Of a stretch of 21,581 nt of DNA, positions 1 through 9,122 are shown piece after piece. The notes under the pieces are model-generated. The model was not told the origin of the DNA. It was given only the letters and a program-made list of their open reading frames with translations, and ran no database searches. The stretch is from Rhodocollybia butyracea. Its lineage: Eukaryota; Basidiomycota; Agaricomycetes; Agaricales; Omphalotaceae. The stretch covers positions 1-21,581 of the forward strand of contig JADNRY010000920.1 in the NCBI GenBank assembly GCA_015501585.1, in the 5' to 3' direction. Every line of letters begins with the position of its first letter. Position 1 is the first letter of the stretch. The translations under genes were made by a program, and so were the position numbers.

Positions 1-787
1 TTGGCAAGCCATCACGCAAAGTATATTTCTTGGAACCAGGGGTTGTATCAGGCACTAGCCAACCTTTATCCTTGTACGAATTAAAGAATTGACAGTCCAT
101 CATGCGATGATCCAAAGATCCACACATGAAGCAACCTTGCCCCAGTCAGGAACCTTACTTGTCTGCAGAGCAGCTTGAGCTGATGCGTAATTAGATCAAT
201 TTGAAGGTTCTGGAGTAGCTTTCATTAAATTCATTAGAGAGGCAATTGCCTTCTGGTGTGAGTCCAGTAGCAAAGTTGTCTCCTTTTTATTGACCACGAT
301 AGTATCTTTAATAGACACTATCCCTGCTAGAACCTCCATCCACTGTTCTTGCTTTGGCTCTATCTTGACAGTAGCCGCAGCAGTTTGAGCTAGTGGTAAC
401 TGGGGTGCAAATGGGAAGGAGAATGTACCACGGCTGTGTGACTCACCTGAGGGTGGTACACCAAAAGGGCCATTTGGATCAGGTCCAGTACCATAGTAGG
501 TATCTAAACTAGCTCCAAACTCAGTACTCTTGGCTGCTCCCATTACTTCACTCAAGAGATAAGGATCTTCCCTACAACGGGACATTTGCTTAGCCAGTGG
601 AACCATCTGAACCAACTGTGCTGTTATCACGTGAATTAACCTTTGGCTCATAGGTAATAAATACACCTTGACGGCCTCGGTATTCAACAATATCGCCAGT
701 TGTTTCATCGATTTTGCTGACAAAACTCTGAAATCTTGGTTGTACACCAATAATGTATCTGTGCAAGTCCAACAGTTGCATGATTGC
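1..787 (-). pseudogene. Gag relic, C-terminal part with CCHC zinc knuckle
   Basis: This is the C-terminal half of a retrotransposon Gag-like protein read on the minus strand. From about 787 the frame carries a short segment with a Q-P-R-F motif (IIGVQPRFQSFV). It then shifts frame near 600-650 into a stretch rich in Pro/Ser/Gly and Gln that ends at a TGA near 196. Below that, in a further frame, positions 133-92 give CFMCGSLDHRMMDC, a perfect CX2CX4HX4C zinc knuckle, followed by a Lys-rich tail that runs off the window. Zinc knuckles of this type bind nucleic acid in Gag of LTR retrotransposons. At least two frame breaks and one stop show that it is not a working gene. It is the continuation of the relic at 2044-3179, from which it is separated by a solo LTR. 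The Gag assignment rests on the knuckle and the layout; protease, reverse transcriptase and integrase are not in the window. Confidence 0.65.
92..133 (-). other. CCHC zinc-knuckle motif
   Basis: Minus-strand translation gives C-F-M-C-G-S-L-D-H-R-M-M-D-C, with exact CX2CX4HX4C spacing. It lies in a different frame from the Gag segment upstream, so a frameshift or lost bases separate them. Confidence 0.75.
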
Positions 788-966
788 AACCATTAATACT
801 TGCACTTTTATTTATGCAAGGTCTCATTGAGTTGTCAAAGGTTAACCTCCTCTGAATTGTTAATGACTAGGCTTTTGTAGTCAAGACTCTATATTCTTGT
901 TTCTCTGTCCCACACATGGGGTTTGTGTGTTTCTAGGTTTTACTTCTCAGAATACTTAGAGAGAAG

Positions 967-1066
967 TGGCCAAGTGCCAACAATGGGACCAAGTGTCCAA
1001 AACAAAACAATAGGCCAAGTGCCTTTCAACAATGGGACCAAATGTCCAAAAACAATAAGTCAACAA
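967..1066. repeat. Imperfect ~40-bp tandem repeat inside LTR copy 1
   Basis: Units of the form GGCCAAGTGCC...CAATGGGACCAAGTGTCC recur in tandem. This copy holds about two units; the equivalent place in LTR copy 2 (8727-8875) holds about three or more. Confidence 0.75.
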
Positions 1067-1447
1067 TATGACTTGTCACACTAAAATTACAACCACCACA
1101 CTGCCAAGCAGAACAGTCCTTTAAACTCTAGGTTCTGGCTTACTGTGCAAGCCACAGTCTCACCAATAACTCAAGAGAGTGGCCTAGTTCACACACAGAG
1201 AGTGGTAATAAATAACTTCACTTCTCACAATAGAGTAAGTAAAGGCCAAATGTGTTTATTATGCTGAGAACCTAGGAAATGCCAACTTGAACCCAAGTCT
1301 AGGTATTTGGCTCAGTGTGCATTTCACAACAGTTTCACCAAACTCTAGGAACTTTAAGCTTCCTTAGGCACAACCCAGATGAACCATCTCAGTTGAGGAG
1401 AGAGCGAGAACCCTACTCTAACCTGGGGAAACACAACAAACTGTGTC

Positions 1448-1457
1448 CCCTTTTATA
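1448..1457 (-). promoter_or_regulatory. TATA box of LTR copy 1
   Basis: The minus strand reads GTATAAAAGGGGACAC here. The same TATAAAAGGG core is kept in LTR copy 2 at 9113-9122. It probably drove transcription leftward, toward lower coordinates. Confidence 0.6.
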
Positions 1458-2043
1458 CTACAAAGAAGTGGCTTATAAATAGGTACAGATATGTACAGTA
1501 AGCAATCAGTAAGCAAGGAGAGTAGATGAGTAAGACACATATAAGGTTTAGTAAACAAAAGGGTATCTGAGTAATCAAAATAAAGGGCATCAGTCAGCAC
1601 CTCGGGTATCATTGATTAATAAGTCTCTCTAATTTGTATGATTCATCAGAATATTACTGATTGAAATCAACTCTAGGTTTTATGAACATAGTCTAGCTAT
1701 TAGCCAAGTATGTTTCTGTTAACTTTACTTCTGCTTGTGAACTTGTATGGTTGAAGTTCCCTGAATATGCATCAAGCAAGTCTAGCCTAGTATTAAACAA
1801 ACACTAGTATTTCCTAGATTTTGTATTTCCTAGGTTTTGTCTGTTTGCATAGGACTTTGGCTGAGTACAAAGTGTGGCAAGTACAAATGCCATCCACAAT
1901 GCAACTCAATGGGTACAATAGACTGCCATTAGCTTTGGCTAACAGTTTGGGACTCACTATAGCCCTAGGTATCCCTTTGTACACTCCAGATATGCTAGAA
2001 ACAGCAAGATCTAGATTATACAGACCTGGCCAGATAACTGGCA

Positions 2044-3179
2044 TACCACCAAGATTTGTTGTAAGTCTCCAAAATCTAGCATAAAGTTTTTCTTGATCAA
2101 GTGTTCTAGTTCTTGTCTCGATCCAAGTTCAGTGTCTACTGACTCAGTGAAGATACCACGTAACTCCTTGAAGAAGTTCTCAAGGTTTGGAGTTTTTACA
2201 GAGTCTAGACTTTTGTATGCCTCTCTTGTCTCGGGTGTCATCCAGTCCAACGCTAGAGCTAGCTTAGTCTTTTCGCTAGTGATATTTGCAGCAGCAATGA
2301 ACCTTCCTGTGTCTTCTATCCAACTGTTCAGGGTAGCAGGTTCATCTTTGTTAAATATTGGAGCTACTTTTGACCGCTTAGGTAGATCTTTTGAGTTGTA
2401 CTCTTTAACTCATCTGATGAGAGCCTGATGGTATCTCCAAAGAAGCTAACTGAACTACTACTTCCTGTGTTTCCGCTAGTTCCAGCATTTGAACTAGAAT
2501 CTGTGTTTCCACTTCCTCCAGCATTTCTGCTAGATCTGGAATTGTTTGTAGTGCTCATGTTAAAATTGTTAAGATTGTTTGTTAACATAGTATTTATAGT
2601 AAATGTAGTGTGTTGATTAACTGTGGTAGTCAATCAAGGAGAGTCTTCTGGAATAGAAGATAAATCACTGTCCAAGTCATCTAGTTCACGGGCTGGAGCA
2701 CCTCATGTACTTGAACTAACTTGAATAAAAGTTGTGGGAGTTGCTTTTGCTTTCCCTTTTGAAGACTTCAATGTATGTTCATGTTCAGAAGTTGGATGAA
2801 CTACAGTAGGTTTAGAACCACGTGTAGGAGGTGTACTAGATCCTGTGCAAAAAACAGTAAACGGTTTGCAAGTGTAATCAACTGCGAACTTTATTACTGG
2901 CTTCGGTACTCTAGCACTTTGTTGTGGATCAGATGGTCCAGGAAGACTTGACTCTGATGTACTATTATCCAGCTGATCACTAATCTTGTGGACTAGTGTT
3001 CTAAGGACAAAGAGAATGAACTGTACAAATCCAAGAACTAGATCTGTAGCACAATTTGATAAAATAAGATTCCACCCCTCGCAGTGGGCTCCAGATAATT
3101 GGCTTGGTTTGTACTGGTATGTGAAAGGCGCTAGAAAACAACCTAACAAATACAAGACCATGCCTAACCAGACTATCAA
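2044..3179 (-). pseudogene. Gag relic, N-terminal part
   Basis: Minus-strand coding remnant, read from 3179 downward. The first 158 codons hold two hydrophobic stretches (about residues 2-20 and 46-60) and a Ser/Pro/Lys-rich tail. The frame then meets TGA stops at 2705-2703 and 2636-2634 and continues through a Ser/Asn/Gly-rich low-complexity segment to about 2400. There a one-base shift moves to the frame carrying LPKRSKVAPIFNKDEPATLN and WIEDTGRFIAAA, then DWMTPETREAYKSLD and a helical, charged stretch that ends at the solo LTR. A low-complexity head, then a helical region, then (after the LTR) a zinc knuckle is the usual order of Gag in fungal Ty3-like elements. Whether the hydrophobic first part truly belongs to Gag is unclear. 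The stops and the shift make it a pseudogene. Confidence 0.6.
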
Positions 3180-3239
3180 TTTATTTAAAGGGAGCGAGGC
3201 TGGGTTGTCAAAGATTCCCCAAAGAAGGTTAAGATATTG

Positions 3240-3633
3240 AATGTAAGATGATACACCAGCCAGTGTAGTGAAACAACTGAACTAGCATAGTGTGACAAGG
3301 TCTAGTAAGTTCTATGAACTGAACTAGCATAGACTATTGTCTAAGTTGTGCGCATATGTCCAACCAAAAACCCAAATAACCAAATAACCATGTGTGTGTG
3401 TGTGTGTGTCCAACAATAACCAAAACCAAAACCAATACAACGCAACTGGGACACTCCTGGGCAAACTCTGGCTCCAGCTAGCATAACACCGTAACGTCCC
3501 TGACCAAACTCTGGGTCAAGCTACGAAACTGTGAGTGAACTTAATCACTAGGAACTTGTACCACAATCTTAGTGGCTTGCTAATACTCATTAAGAGCTAG
3601 CTAAGGAACCCTCACTCTGGCACTTTAGGTAAC
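3240..3633 (-). other. Non-coding leader or 5' LTR remnant of the gag element (left piece)
   Basis: AT-rich sequence just upstream of the gag relic in minus orientation, with no open frame of note. It holds a 15-bp direct repeat (AACTGAACTAGCATA near 3275 and 3317) and a TG microsatellite. With 7491-7987 on the far side of the fold-back element it would form one continuous stretch ahead of gag, where the 5' LTR and untranslated leader should lie. I found no clear primer-binding site or LTR ends, so the assignment is by position only. Confidence 0.35.
3391..3409. repeat. (TG)n microsatellite
   Basis: Nine TG dinucleotides in a row, followed by T. Confidence 0.95.
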
Positions 3634-4160
3634 CACTTTTTAGGTCTTGTTAGCTTACACTTTTGTTACATTGACCTAACTAAAAAGACCCAGAATCCTG
3701 GGCTTATCCTTTGGCCTCAGGTCATGACCTTGGGGTTAGGTCATAACCTAGGTCAGGTTGGTCCTGACCCAGGAGCCCTAGGTCATGACCTAGGGTTGAA
3801 TAGGGCATGCTTTGGGATGGGTAGGAGATGGGTAGAGGAGTGTAGAAGAGTGTCTGAGAGGGATAAGGGAGTGTCTGGAAGAGGTAGAGAAGTGTGTGTG
3901 AGTGTAGGAGGGGGGAGACCAAAGAACAGAATCACCAGGAAAAGGGAGGACAGGCACTAGGGATGATAAGGGAGGCTGTGTTAATGGATACCTGGGGAGA
4001 GGGACAGTGGAATGATTGAGATGCTGTGGGAGAGATCAGAACAATTGTTAGAGGGATTGGGGAATTGTTTCTGAGGGTGGCCACAACATGGTGGGGGTTT
4101 TACAGGCCACTGTTAGATATGTGGAGTAGGCAGAGCAGGAGGGGTAGAACCACTTGCTCT

Positions 4161-4410
4161 GGGCAACTTGGTCTTGACCAGGGGCAACTTGGTCTTGACA
4201 GGGCAACTTGGTCTTGACCTGGGTCACCTTGGTCTTGACCTAGGTCAACTTGGTCTTGACCAGGGGCAGGTTGGTCTTGACCTAGGTTAACTTGGTCAAG
4301 ACCAAGGTTAGGTTGGCCTTGACCTGGATCAACCTGGTCTTGACCTAGGTCACCTTGGTCTTGACCTGGGTCAACCTGGTCTTGACCTAGGTTAGGTTGG
4401 TCTTGACCTA
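4161..4410. repeat. Tandem array of ~22-bp GGTCTTGACC-core units, left arm
   Basis: About a dozen units of the type CTTGGTCTTGACCTAGGTCAA follow one another with small variations. The core GGTC(TT)GACC is itself a near palindrome, and perfect AGGTCATGACCT palindromes occur further out at about 3719 and 3780. Repeats near transposon ends often bind the transposase; that role is inferred here. Confidence 0.85.
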
Positions 4411-4628
4411 AAGCATTTTTAAAATGACTAATTAGGAAATTTTAATATTTTTGCAGTGGATGAGGTCAAAGCTGTTTTTATTACCAAAGTAGGAAATTTT
4501 CAAACACTTTAATTGGTTTTATGTTTTTCTAATAGAGTTAGACACTTTTGGAAATTTTGATAAATTACTATATTAGGCAATTTTATCTCAATAGGGTTTT
4601 ATTTCCTAATTAGGTAATTTCAAAACTT

Positions 4629-4799
4629 TTGCAGTGGATGAGGTCAAAGCTGTTTTCATTGCCTAATTGAAAAGTGACAAAGCTTTTGCAGTGGATGAGG
4701 CCAAAGCTGTTTTTATTACTTAATTGAGAAATCACCAATCCCTTGCAGTGGATGAGGTCAAAGCTGTTTTCACTACTTAATTGGAAAATGACCAAACTT
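4629..4799. repeat. 57-bp tandem repeat, three units, left arm
   Basis: Three head-to-tail units start at 4629, 4686 and 4743 with the block TTGCAGTGGATGAGGTCAAA, followed by GCTGTTTT and an AT-rich spacer containing TTAATTG or CTAATTG. Single extra copies of the block lie at 4451 and 4958. The set is mirrored on the right arm. Confidence 0.85.
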
Positions 4800-5394
4800 A
4801 ACACAAAAACTGTTTACACTCTTTCCCTGAGGACAACTGCTTGTAGTAGACATCCAGATCTCCTCTCTATATATAGAACAGGTTGCTCACCACAAATGAA
4901 GCCAATCCTGTGGTGGGAAGGGGCTGGATTGCAGAATATTTTTTGGATAACCTTTGATTGTAGTGGATGAGGCCAAAGCTGTATGTCCATAAAAGGAAAT
5001 CAATGAAAAGTGTTGAGTCTAAAGATTGCTTGATATAACATGCAGATTGCAATGGATAAGGCTGATCCTTTTCATCCCCTGATACCCTGATATGTTCTCT
5101 ACCCTTTCTGGGTCTCAGATATATTTAGATGGCCCCTGGGAGATCAGTCTTTATTGATCTTTACACTTTCCCATCAAAAACCCTTATTTTTTCGAAATTA
5201 GAGGATAGGTATCTGGCTATCCAGGGCAGGGTGGACCACAGGCTTCTAGGACATTGTACCCTGGTATGATAGATACATCCAGACGACTCAGGAGTAGCTT
5301 ATACTGTGCTGGGAGAGTGGGTAATAATTGACATGTGTCTAATTATGCATAGATTTCACTTTTTTGCCTATCAAATCATTAATAGTGGCAGCTG

Positions 5395-5644
5395 GAGGCC
5401 ATAGCAGACTGTCTAGCTTGGCATAGAGCATGCTACTATCATATAAATTGATACTAGAGCCCTTTCTTGACATCCCCTTCCCTTATCTTGATGTTCCAGT
5501 AGTCTTGGGTTCTTAAGTGTCTGATACTTGTGTCAAACTTATTATCACATCTTTGACCTCAGATAGTGAGAATATTTTGTTATAGACATGCTATATCACA
5601 TCCTGGAACACTATTCCTCAAGTTTGTCCTCAATCCCATGCCCA
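5395..5644. other. Loop of the fold-back element
   Basis: Unique spacer between the two arms. Similarity between the arms fades from about 5352 to 5394 and is gone beyond that. No open frame longer than a few dozen codons and no recognisable motif. Confidence 0.7.
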
Positions 5645-6239
5645 CAGCTGCCTCTGTTAATAATTTAATGGTCAAAAAAGCGAAATTTATGCATAATTAG
5701 ACACATGTCAATTATTACCCACTCTCCCAGCACAGTATAAGCTACTCCTGAGTCGTCTGGATGTATCTATCATACCAGGGTACAATGTCCTAGAAGCCTG
5801 TGGTCCACCCTGCCCTGGATAGCCAGATACCTATCCTCTAATTTCGAAAAAATAAGGGTTTTTGATGGGAAAGTGTAAAGATCAATAAAGACTGATCTCC
5901 CAGGGGCCATCTAAATATATCTGAGACCCAGAAAGGGTAGAGAACATATCAGGGTATCAGGGGATGAAAAGGATCAGCCTTATCCATTGCAATCTGCATG
6001 TTATATCAAGCAATCTTTAGACTCAACACTTTTCATTGATTTCCTTTTATGGACATACAGCTTTGGCCTCATCCACTACAATCAAAGGTTATCCAAAAAA
6101 TATTCTGCAATCCAGCCCCTTCCCACCACAGGATTGGCTTCATTTGTGGTGAGCAACCTGTTCTATATATAGAGAGGAGATCTGGATGTCTACTACAAGC
6201 AGTTGTCCTCAGGGAAAGAGTGTAAACAGTTTTTGTGTT

Positions 6240-6410
6240 AAGTTTGGTCATTTTCCAATTAAGTAGTGAAAACAGCTTTGACCTCATCCACTGCAAGGGA
6301 TTGGTGATTTCTCAATTAAGTAATAAAAACAGCTTTGGCCTCATCCACTGCAAAAGCTTTGTCACTTTTCAATTAGGCAATGAAAACAGCTTTGACCTCA
6401 TCCACTGCAA
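6240..6410. repeat. 57-bp tandem repeat, three units, right arm
   Basis: Mirror of the 4629-4799 array: three units with the reverse-complement block TTTGACCTCATCCACTGCAA or its GGCC variant. Single copies lie further in near 6060 and further out near 6560. Confidence 0.85.
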
Positions 6411-6628
6411 AAGTTTTGAAATTACCTAATTAGGAAATAAAACCCTATTGAGATAAAATTGCCTAATATAGTAATTTATCAAAATTTCCAAAAGTGTCTA
6501 ACTCTATTAGAAAAACATAAAACCAATTAAAGTGTTTGAAAATTTCCTACTTTGGTAATAAAAACAGCTTTGACCTCATCCACTGCAAAAATATTAAAAT
6601 TTCCTAATTAGTCATTTTAAAAATGCTT

Positions 6629-6861
6629 TAGGTCAAGACCAACCTAACCTAGGTCAAGACCAAGGTGGCCTAGGTCAAGACCAAGGTGACCTAGGTCAAG
6701 ATCAGGTTGATCCAGGTCAAGACCAACCTAACCTTGGTCTTGACCAAGTTAACCTAGGTCAAGACCAAGGTGACCCAGGTCAAGACCAGCCTGCCCCTGG
6801 TCAAGACCAAGTTGACCTAGGTCAAGACCAAGGTAACCCAGGTCAAGACCAAGTTGCCCAG
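6629..6861. repeat. Tandem array of ~22-bp GGTCAAGACC-core units, right arm
   Basis: Counterpart of 4161-4410 on the opposite strand. Unit order and exact spacing differ from the left array, so the two have changed independently by gain or loss of units. Confidence 0.85.
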
Positions 6862-7490
6862 AGCAAGTGGTTCTACCCCTCCTGCTCTGCCTACTCCACA
6901 TATCTAACAGTGGCCTGTAAGACCCCCACCATGTTGTGGCCACCCACAGAAACAATTCCCCAATCCCTCTAACAATTGTTCTGATCTCTCCCACAGCATC
7001 TCAATCATTCCACTGTCCCTCTCCCCAGGTATCCATTAACACAGCCTCCCTTATCATCCCTAGTGCCTGTCCTCCCTTTTCCTGGTGATTCTGTTCTTTG
7101 GTCTCCCCCCTCCTACACTCACACACACTTCTCTGCCTCTTCCAGACACTCCCTTATCCCTCTCAGACACTCTTCTACACTCCTCTACCCATCCCTACCC
7201 ATCCCAAAGCATGCCCTATTCAACCCTAGTTCATCTACCTGCCTACCTACCTTTGGTCTTCCTCCCCTCACATCAGGTCTCCCATTTCCCTCTCACACTC
7301 CCCCACCCTGCTACACCATCCCCTACCTACCCTAGGCCATGTACTAGACCAACCTGACCTAGGTCATGACCTGGGCAGTAGGTCATGACCTTGGGGTTTA
7401 GCCCTGAAGGATAAGCCCAGGATTCTGGGTCTTTTTAGTCAGGTCAATGTAACAAAAGTGTAAGCTAATTAGACTAAAAAAGTGGGTGAC

Positions 7491-7987
7491 TGAACTGACT
7501 CTGGAGCTGAATAATTCTTTACTAGAAGCCATCCCCTCTAAGGAAGCAACTAGATTCATGCAAAAGACCTAACTCAATCTCAAGCGGGCGCAAAAGCTGT
7601 TACAAAGCTTCTATTACACCAATCCAAACTTTATAAGATAGAATATAATATTAACTTCAAAGAGAAAGCTAGACTCTGTACGCACCCTAAACAAACACCC
7701 AGTTACGGTGTTTGATTGACTTGGTACTTTTAAACCAGGGGGAATTAAGAGGACTAGCAGACTCCGGCGGTGAAGAGACCTTTGACTTTGTCACAACAGG
7801 TGGTTATGAGAGGTGGCAAGATAACTTGATTTATGAGATAAATACATCAGGCTTATATACTGGGTCTTTACTAGTTTAATACGAAAAGAGATGAAACAGA
7901 GTTGGAGAGAAACGGAGTGAGATGGAAATTCAAGAAAGAGAGGAATTTAGCTAAGAAAGGAAACTCTAGCCTGGACATATTGTACAT
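7491..7987 (-). promoter_or_regulatory. Probable LTR promoter remnant of the gag element (right piece)
   Basis: Non-coding, AT-rich stretch. On the minus strand 7860-7851 reads GTATATAAGC, a TATA box (7853-7859) oriented toward the gag relic. If the fold-back element is removed, this piece joins 3240-3633 and would be the LTR and leader of that element. LTR ends were not found, so the extent is approximate. Confidence 0.4.
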
Positions 7988-8390
7988 TTATCTAGAAAAC
8001 TGTCCCAATTTAGGTACAGTCCTGATTTGGGTATCAAAGTAAAAGAAATTAAAATGGGTTAACATATTCTGGTCCTCGCGGAATCTTGTACTGCAAATAA
8101 CCATTCCTTCCATCAGATGTTTCATGGCTCCACACAGGTACATGTCCGCATGTTTATCCTTGAGGTTGTCTGGTAGGTTTTGAGCCAGTCCAGCTCAATC
8201 CCTTAAGATAATAACATCTCCCAGTGATAGTTCACTTCACTAGCTTTGAGTAGATACCAAGAACCCCAGAGTTATGTGTGCTAGCACAATGCTCAGAGCT
8301 TGTGGATCATCAGAGCTGTGGCTTGGCAATAGCCTATCCACCGTAAGATCATCAGGTTTATTGCAGTAGGACTTTCCTAGTCAATAGTCA
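7988..8390 (-). pseudogene. Unrecognised coding relic, part 3
   Basis: On the minus strand one frame reads for about 130 codons, from roughly 8390 to a TAA at 7990-7988, interrupted by three or more in-frame stops between 8190 and 8255. It contains DDPQALSIVLAHITLGFLVS and, lower down, NLPDNLKDKHADMYLCGAMK and VICSTRFREDQNM. The even composition and helix-like pattern suggest a real protein once lay here. I do not recognise the family. It appears to continue the relics at 8463-8579 and 9704-9830, which face the same way. It could be part of another transposon or a dead host gene. Confidence 0.4.
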
Positions 8391-8462
8391 GCCAATAATC
8401 AAATATCAAATTTGCCTAGCTTAATCATCTAGCAGCTGTGCCGCATCGCAACCTGACTAGTC

Positions 8463-8579
8463 ATTGTAACATGTTAAGATCTTCCTTCCAGTCCATAAGG
8501 CGATCATAGATCTTATCCTCCAGTGTCCGTCTTTCCACTAGCGCAGTATTGTATGTGATCTGTTTCAACAGTTGTAGTA
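8463..8579 (-). pseudogene. Unrecognised coding relic, part 2
   Basis: The minus-strand frame from the left edge of LTR copy 2 reads QLLKQITYNTALVERRTLED and KIYDRLMDWKEDLNMLQ, then a TGA. It is charged and helical, with no known motif. The frame joins that of 9704-9830 when the LTR is removed, so both were one reading frame before the insertion. Confidence 0.45.
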
Positions 8580-8726
8580 TACAACTTGCTTACACAGCAC
8601 TTTTATTTTTATGCGAGTGTCACAGTGAGTTGTCAAGGATTCCTCCTTTGAATTGTTTCTCTAGTTTTAGTAAAGGTTGACCTTCACTCCACAGATATAG
8701 TTTTTCTAGGTTTTACTTCTAAGAGA

Positions 8727-8875
8727 GAAGGGCCAAGTGCCAAATTCAACAAGTTCAATGGGACCAAGTGTCCAAACAATAGGCCAAATGCCTTTCAACA
8801 ATGGACCAAGTGTCCAAACAATAGGCCAAATGCCTTTCAACAATGGGACCAAATGTCCAAACAATAAGTCAACAA
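8727..8875. repeat. Imperfect ~40-bp tandem repeat inside LTR copy 2
   Basis: Three or more units built on AATAGGCCAAATGCCTTTCA and CAATGGGACCAAGTGTCC. There are more units than in LTR copy 1 (967-1066). Confidence 0.75.
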
Positions 8876-9112
8876 TATGACTTGTCACAATTTCACACTC
8901 TCACAATAGAGAATGGGCACAACTTTTATTTAAGATTTAACCACCACAAGGATATGCAGGAAGAACTTTAACCTGGAAATGGCTTACTGTGCAAGCCACA
9001 GTCTCACCAAAACCTAGAGTATTCTGTCTACACACCAAGAGAGGTATAGGTCTTAGAGGATTCAAGCACCACTTGGGGGATCAAAACCTGGGGATGCACC
9101 TCAAGCAGTGCT

Positions 9113-9122
9113 CCCTTTTATA
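9113..9122 (-). promoter_or_regulatory. TATA box of LTR copy 2
   Basis: The minus strand reads TATAAAAGGGAGCAC at this place, matching the box of LTR copy 1. Confidence 0.6.

Larger units (their letters stand above)
793..2043 (-). mobile_element. Solo LTR, copy 1 (about 1.25 kb)
   Basis: A non-coding segment that aligns along most of its length with 8580-9703, so the two are copies of one repeat. In minus orientation it begins TGCCAGTTATCTGGCC. A TATAAAAGGGG box lies at 1448-1457, as expected of an LTR promoter. The flanks carry a near-perfect 5-bp duplication (TGGTA/TGGTT in minus sense; plus coordinates 2044-2048 and 788-792). Removing the LTR and one duplicate joins the two flanking Gag segments in frame, so this is an insertion into an older gag. 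No internal retrotransposon sequence remains between two LTRs, hence solo. The right edge is well supported; the left edge could be off by several bases because the two copies differ in their last bases. Confidence 0.7.
3634..5394. repeat. Left arm of the fold-back element
   Basis: Inverted copy of 5645-7484. The inner part, about 4385-5351, pairs with about 5688-6650 with no difference in the stretches I compared; three mirrored open frames give identical translations. Outside about 4385 the arms drift apart: the 22-bp array differs in unit order and number, there are single substitutions, and the left arm lacks roughly 100 bp present on the right at about 7232-7335. Confidence 0.85.
3634..7484. 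mobile_element. Large fold-back (inverted-repeat) element, ~3.85 kb, non-coding
   Basis: Two long arms in inverted orientation (3634-5394 and 5645-7484) flank a loop of about 250 bp. The outer tips read CACTTTTTAGGTCTTGTTAGC and, from the right end on the minus strand, CACTTTTTTAGTCTAATTAGC. The flanks carry a possible 6-bp target duplication, GGTAAC (3628-3633) and GGTGAC (7485-7490), with one mismatch. The longest frames inside are short and mirrored on both arms, and none resembles a transposase or any known protein, so the element is non-autonomous. It appears to have inserted into the leader or LTR of the gag element, because gag lies to the left and a TATA box pointing the same way lies to the right. 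The structure fits the fold-back class of DNA transposons; the superfamily cannot be fixed from the tips. Confidence 0.7.
5645..7484. repeat. Right arm of the fold-back element
   Basis: Reverse complement of the left arm. It is slightly longer, mainly because of a pyrimidine-rich piece at about 7232-7335 that the left arm lacks. Confidence 0.85.

Noticed and set aside
3724..4217. Short plus-strand frames in the outer left arm
   Set aside because: They are translations of GGTCTTGACC-type repeats and pyrimidine/purine tracts, with no conserved features.
4161..4410. Regular repeats that could suggest a CRISPR array
   Set aside because: Units of about 22 bp are directly adjacent, without unique spacers, and the genome is eukaryotic.
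4610..5052. Three open frames of 61-75 codons on the left arm, mirrored exactly at 5987-6429
   Set aside because: They overlap each other on both strands, consist largely of translated 57-bp repeats, and resemble no protein. Identity between arms reflects the inverted repeat, not selection on proteins.
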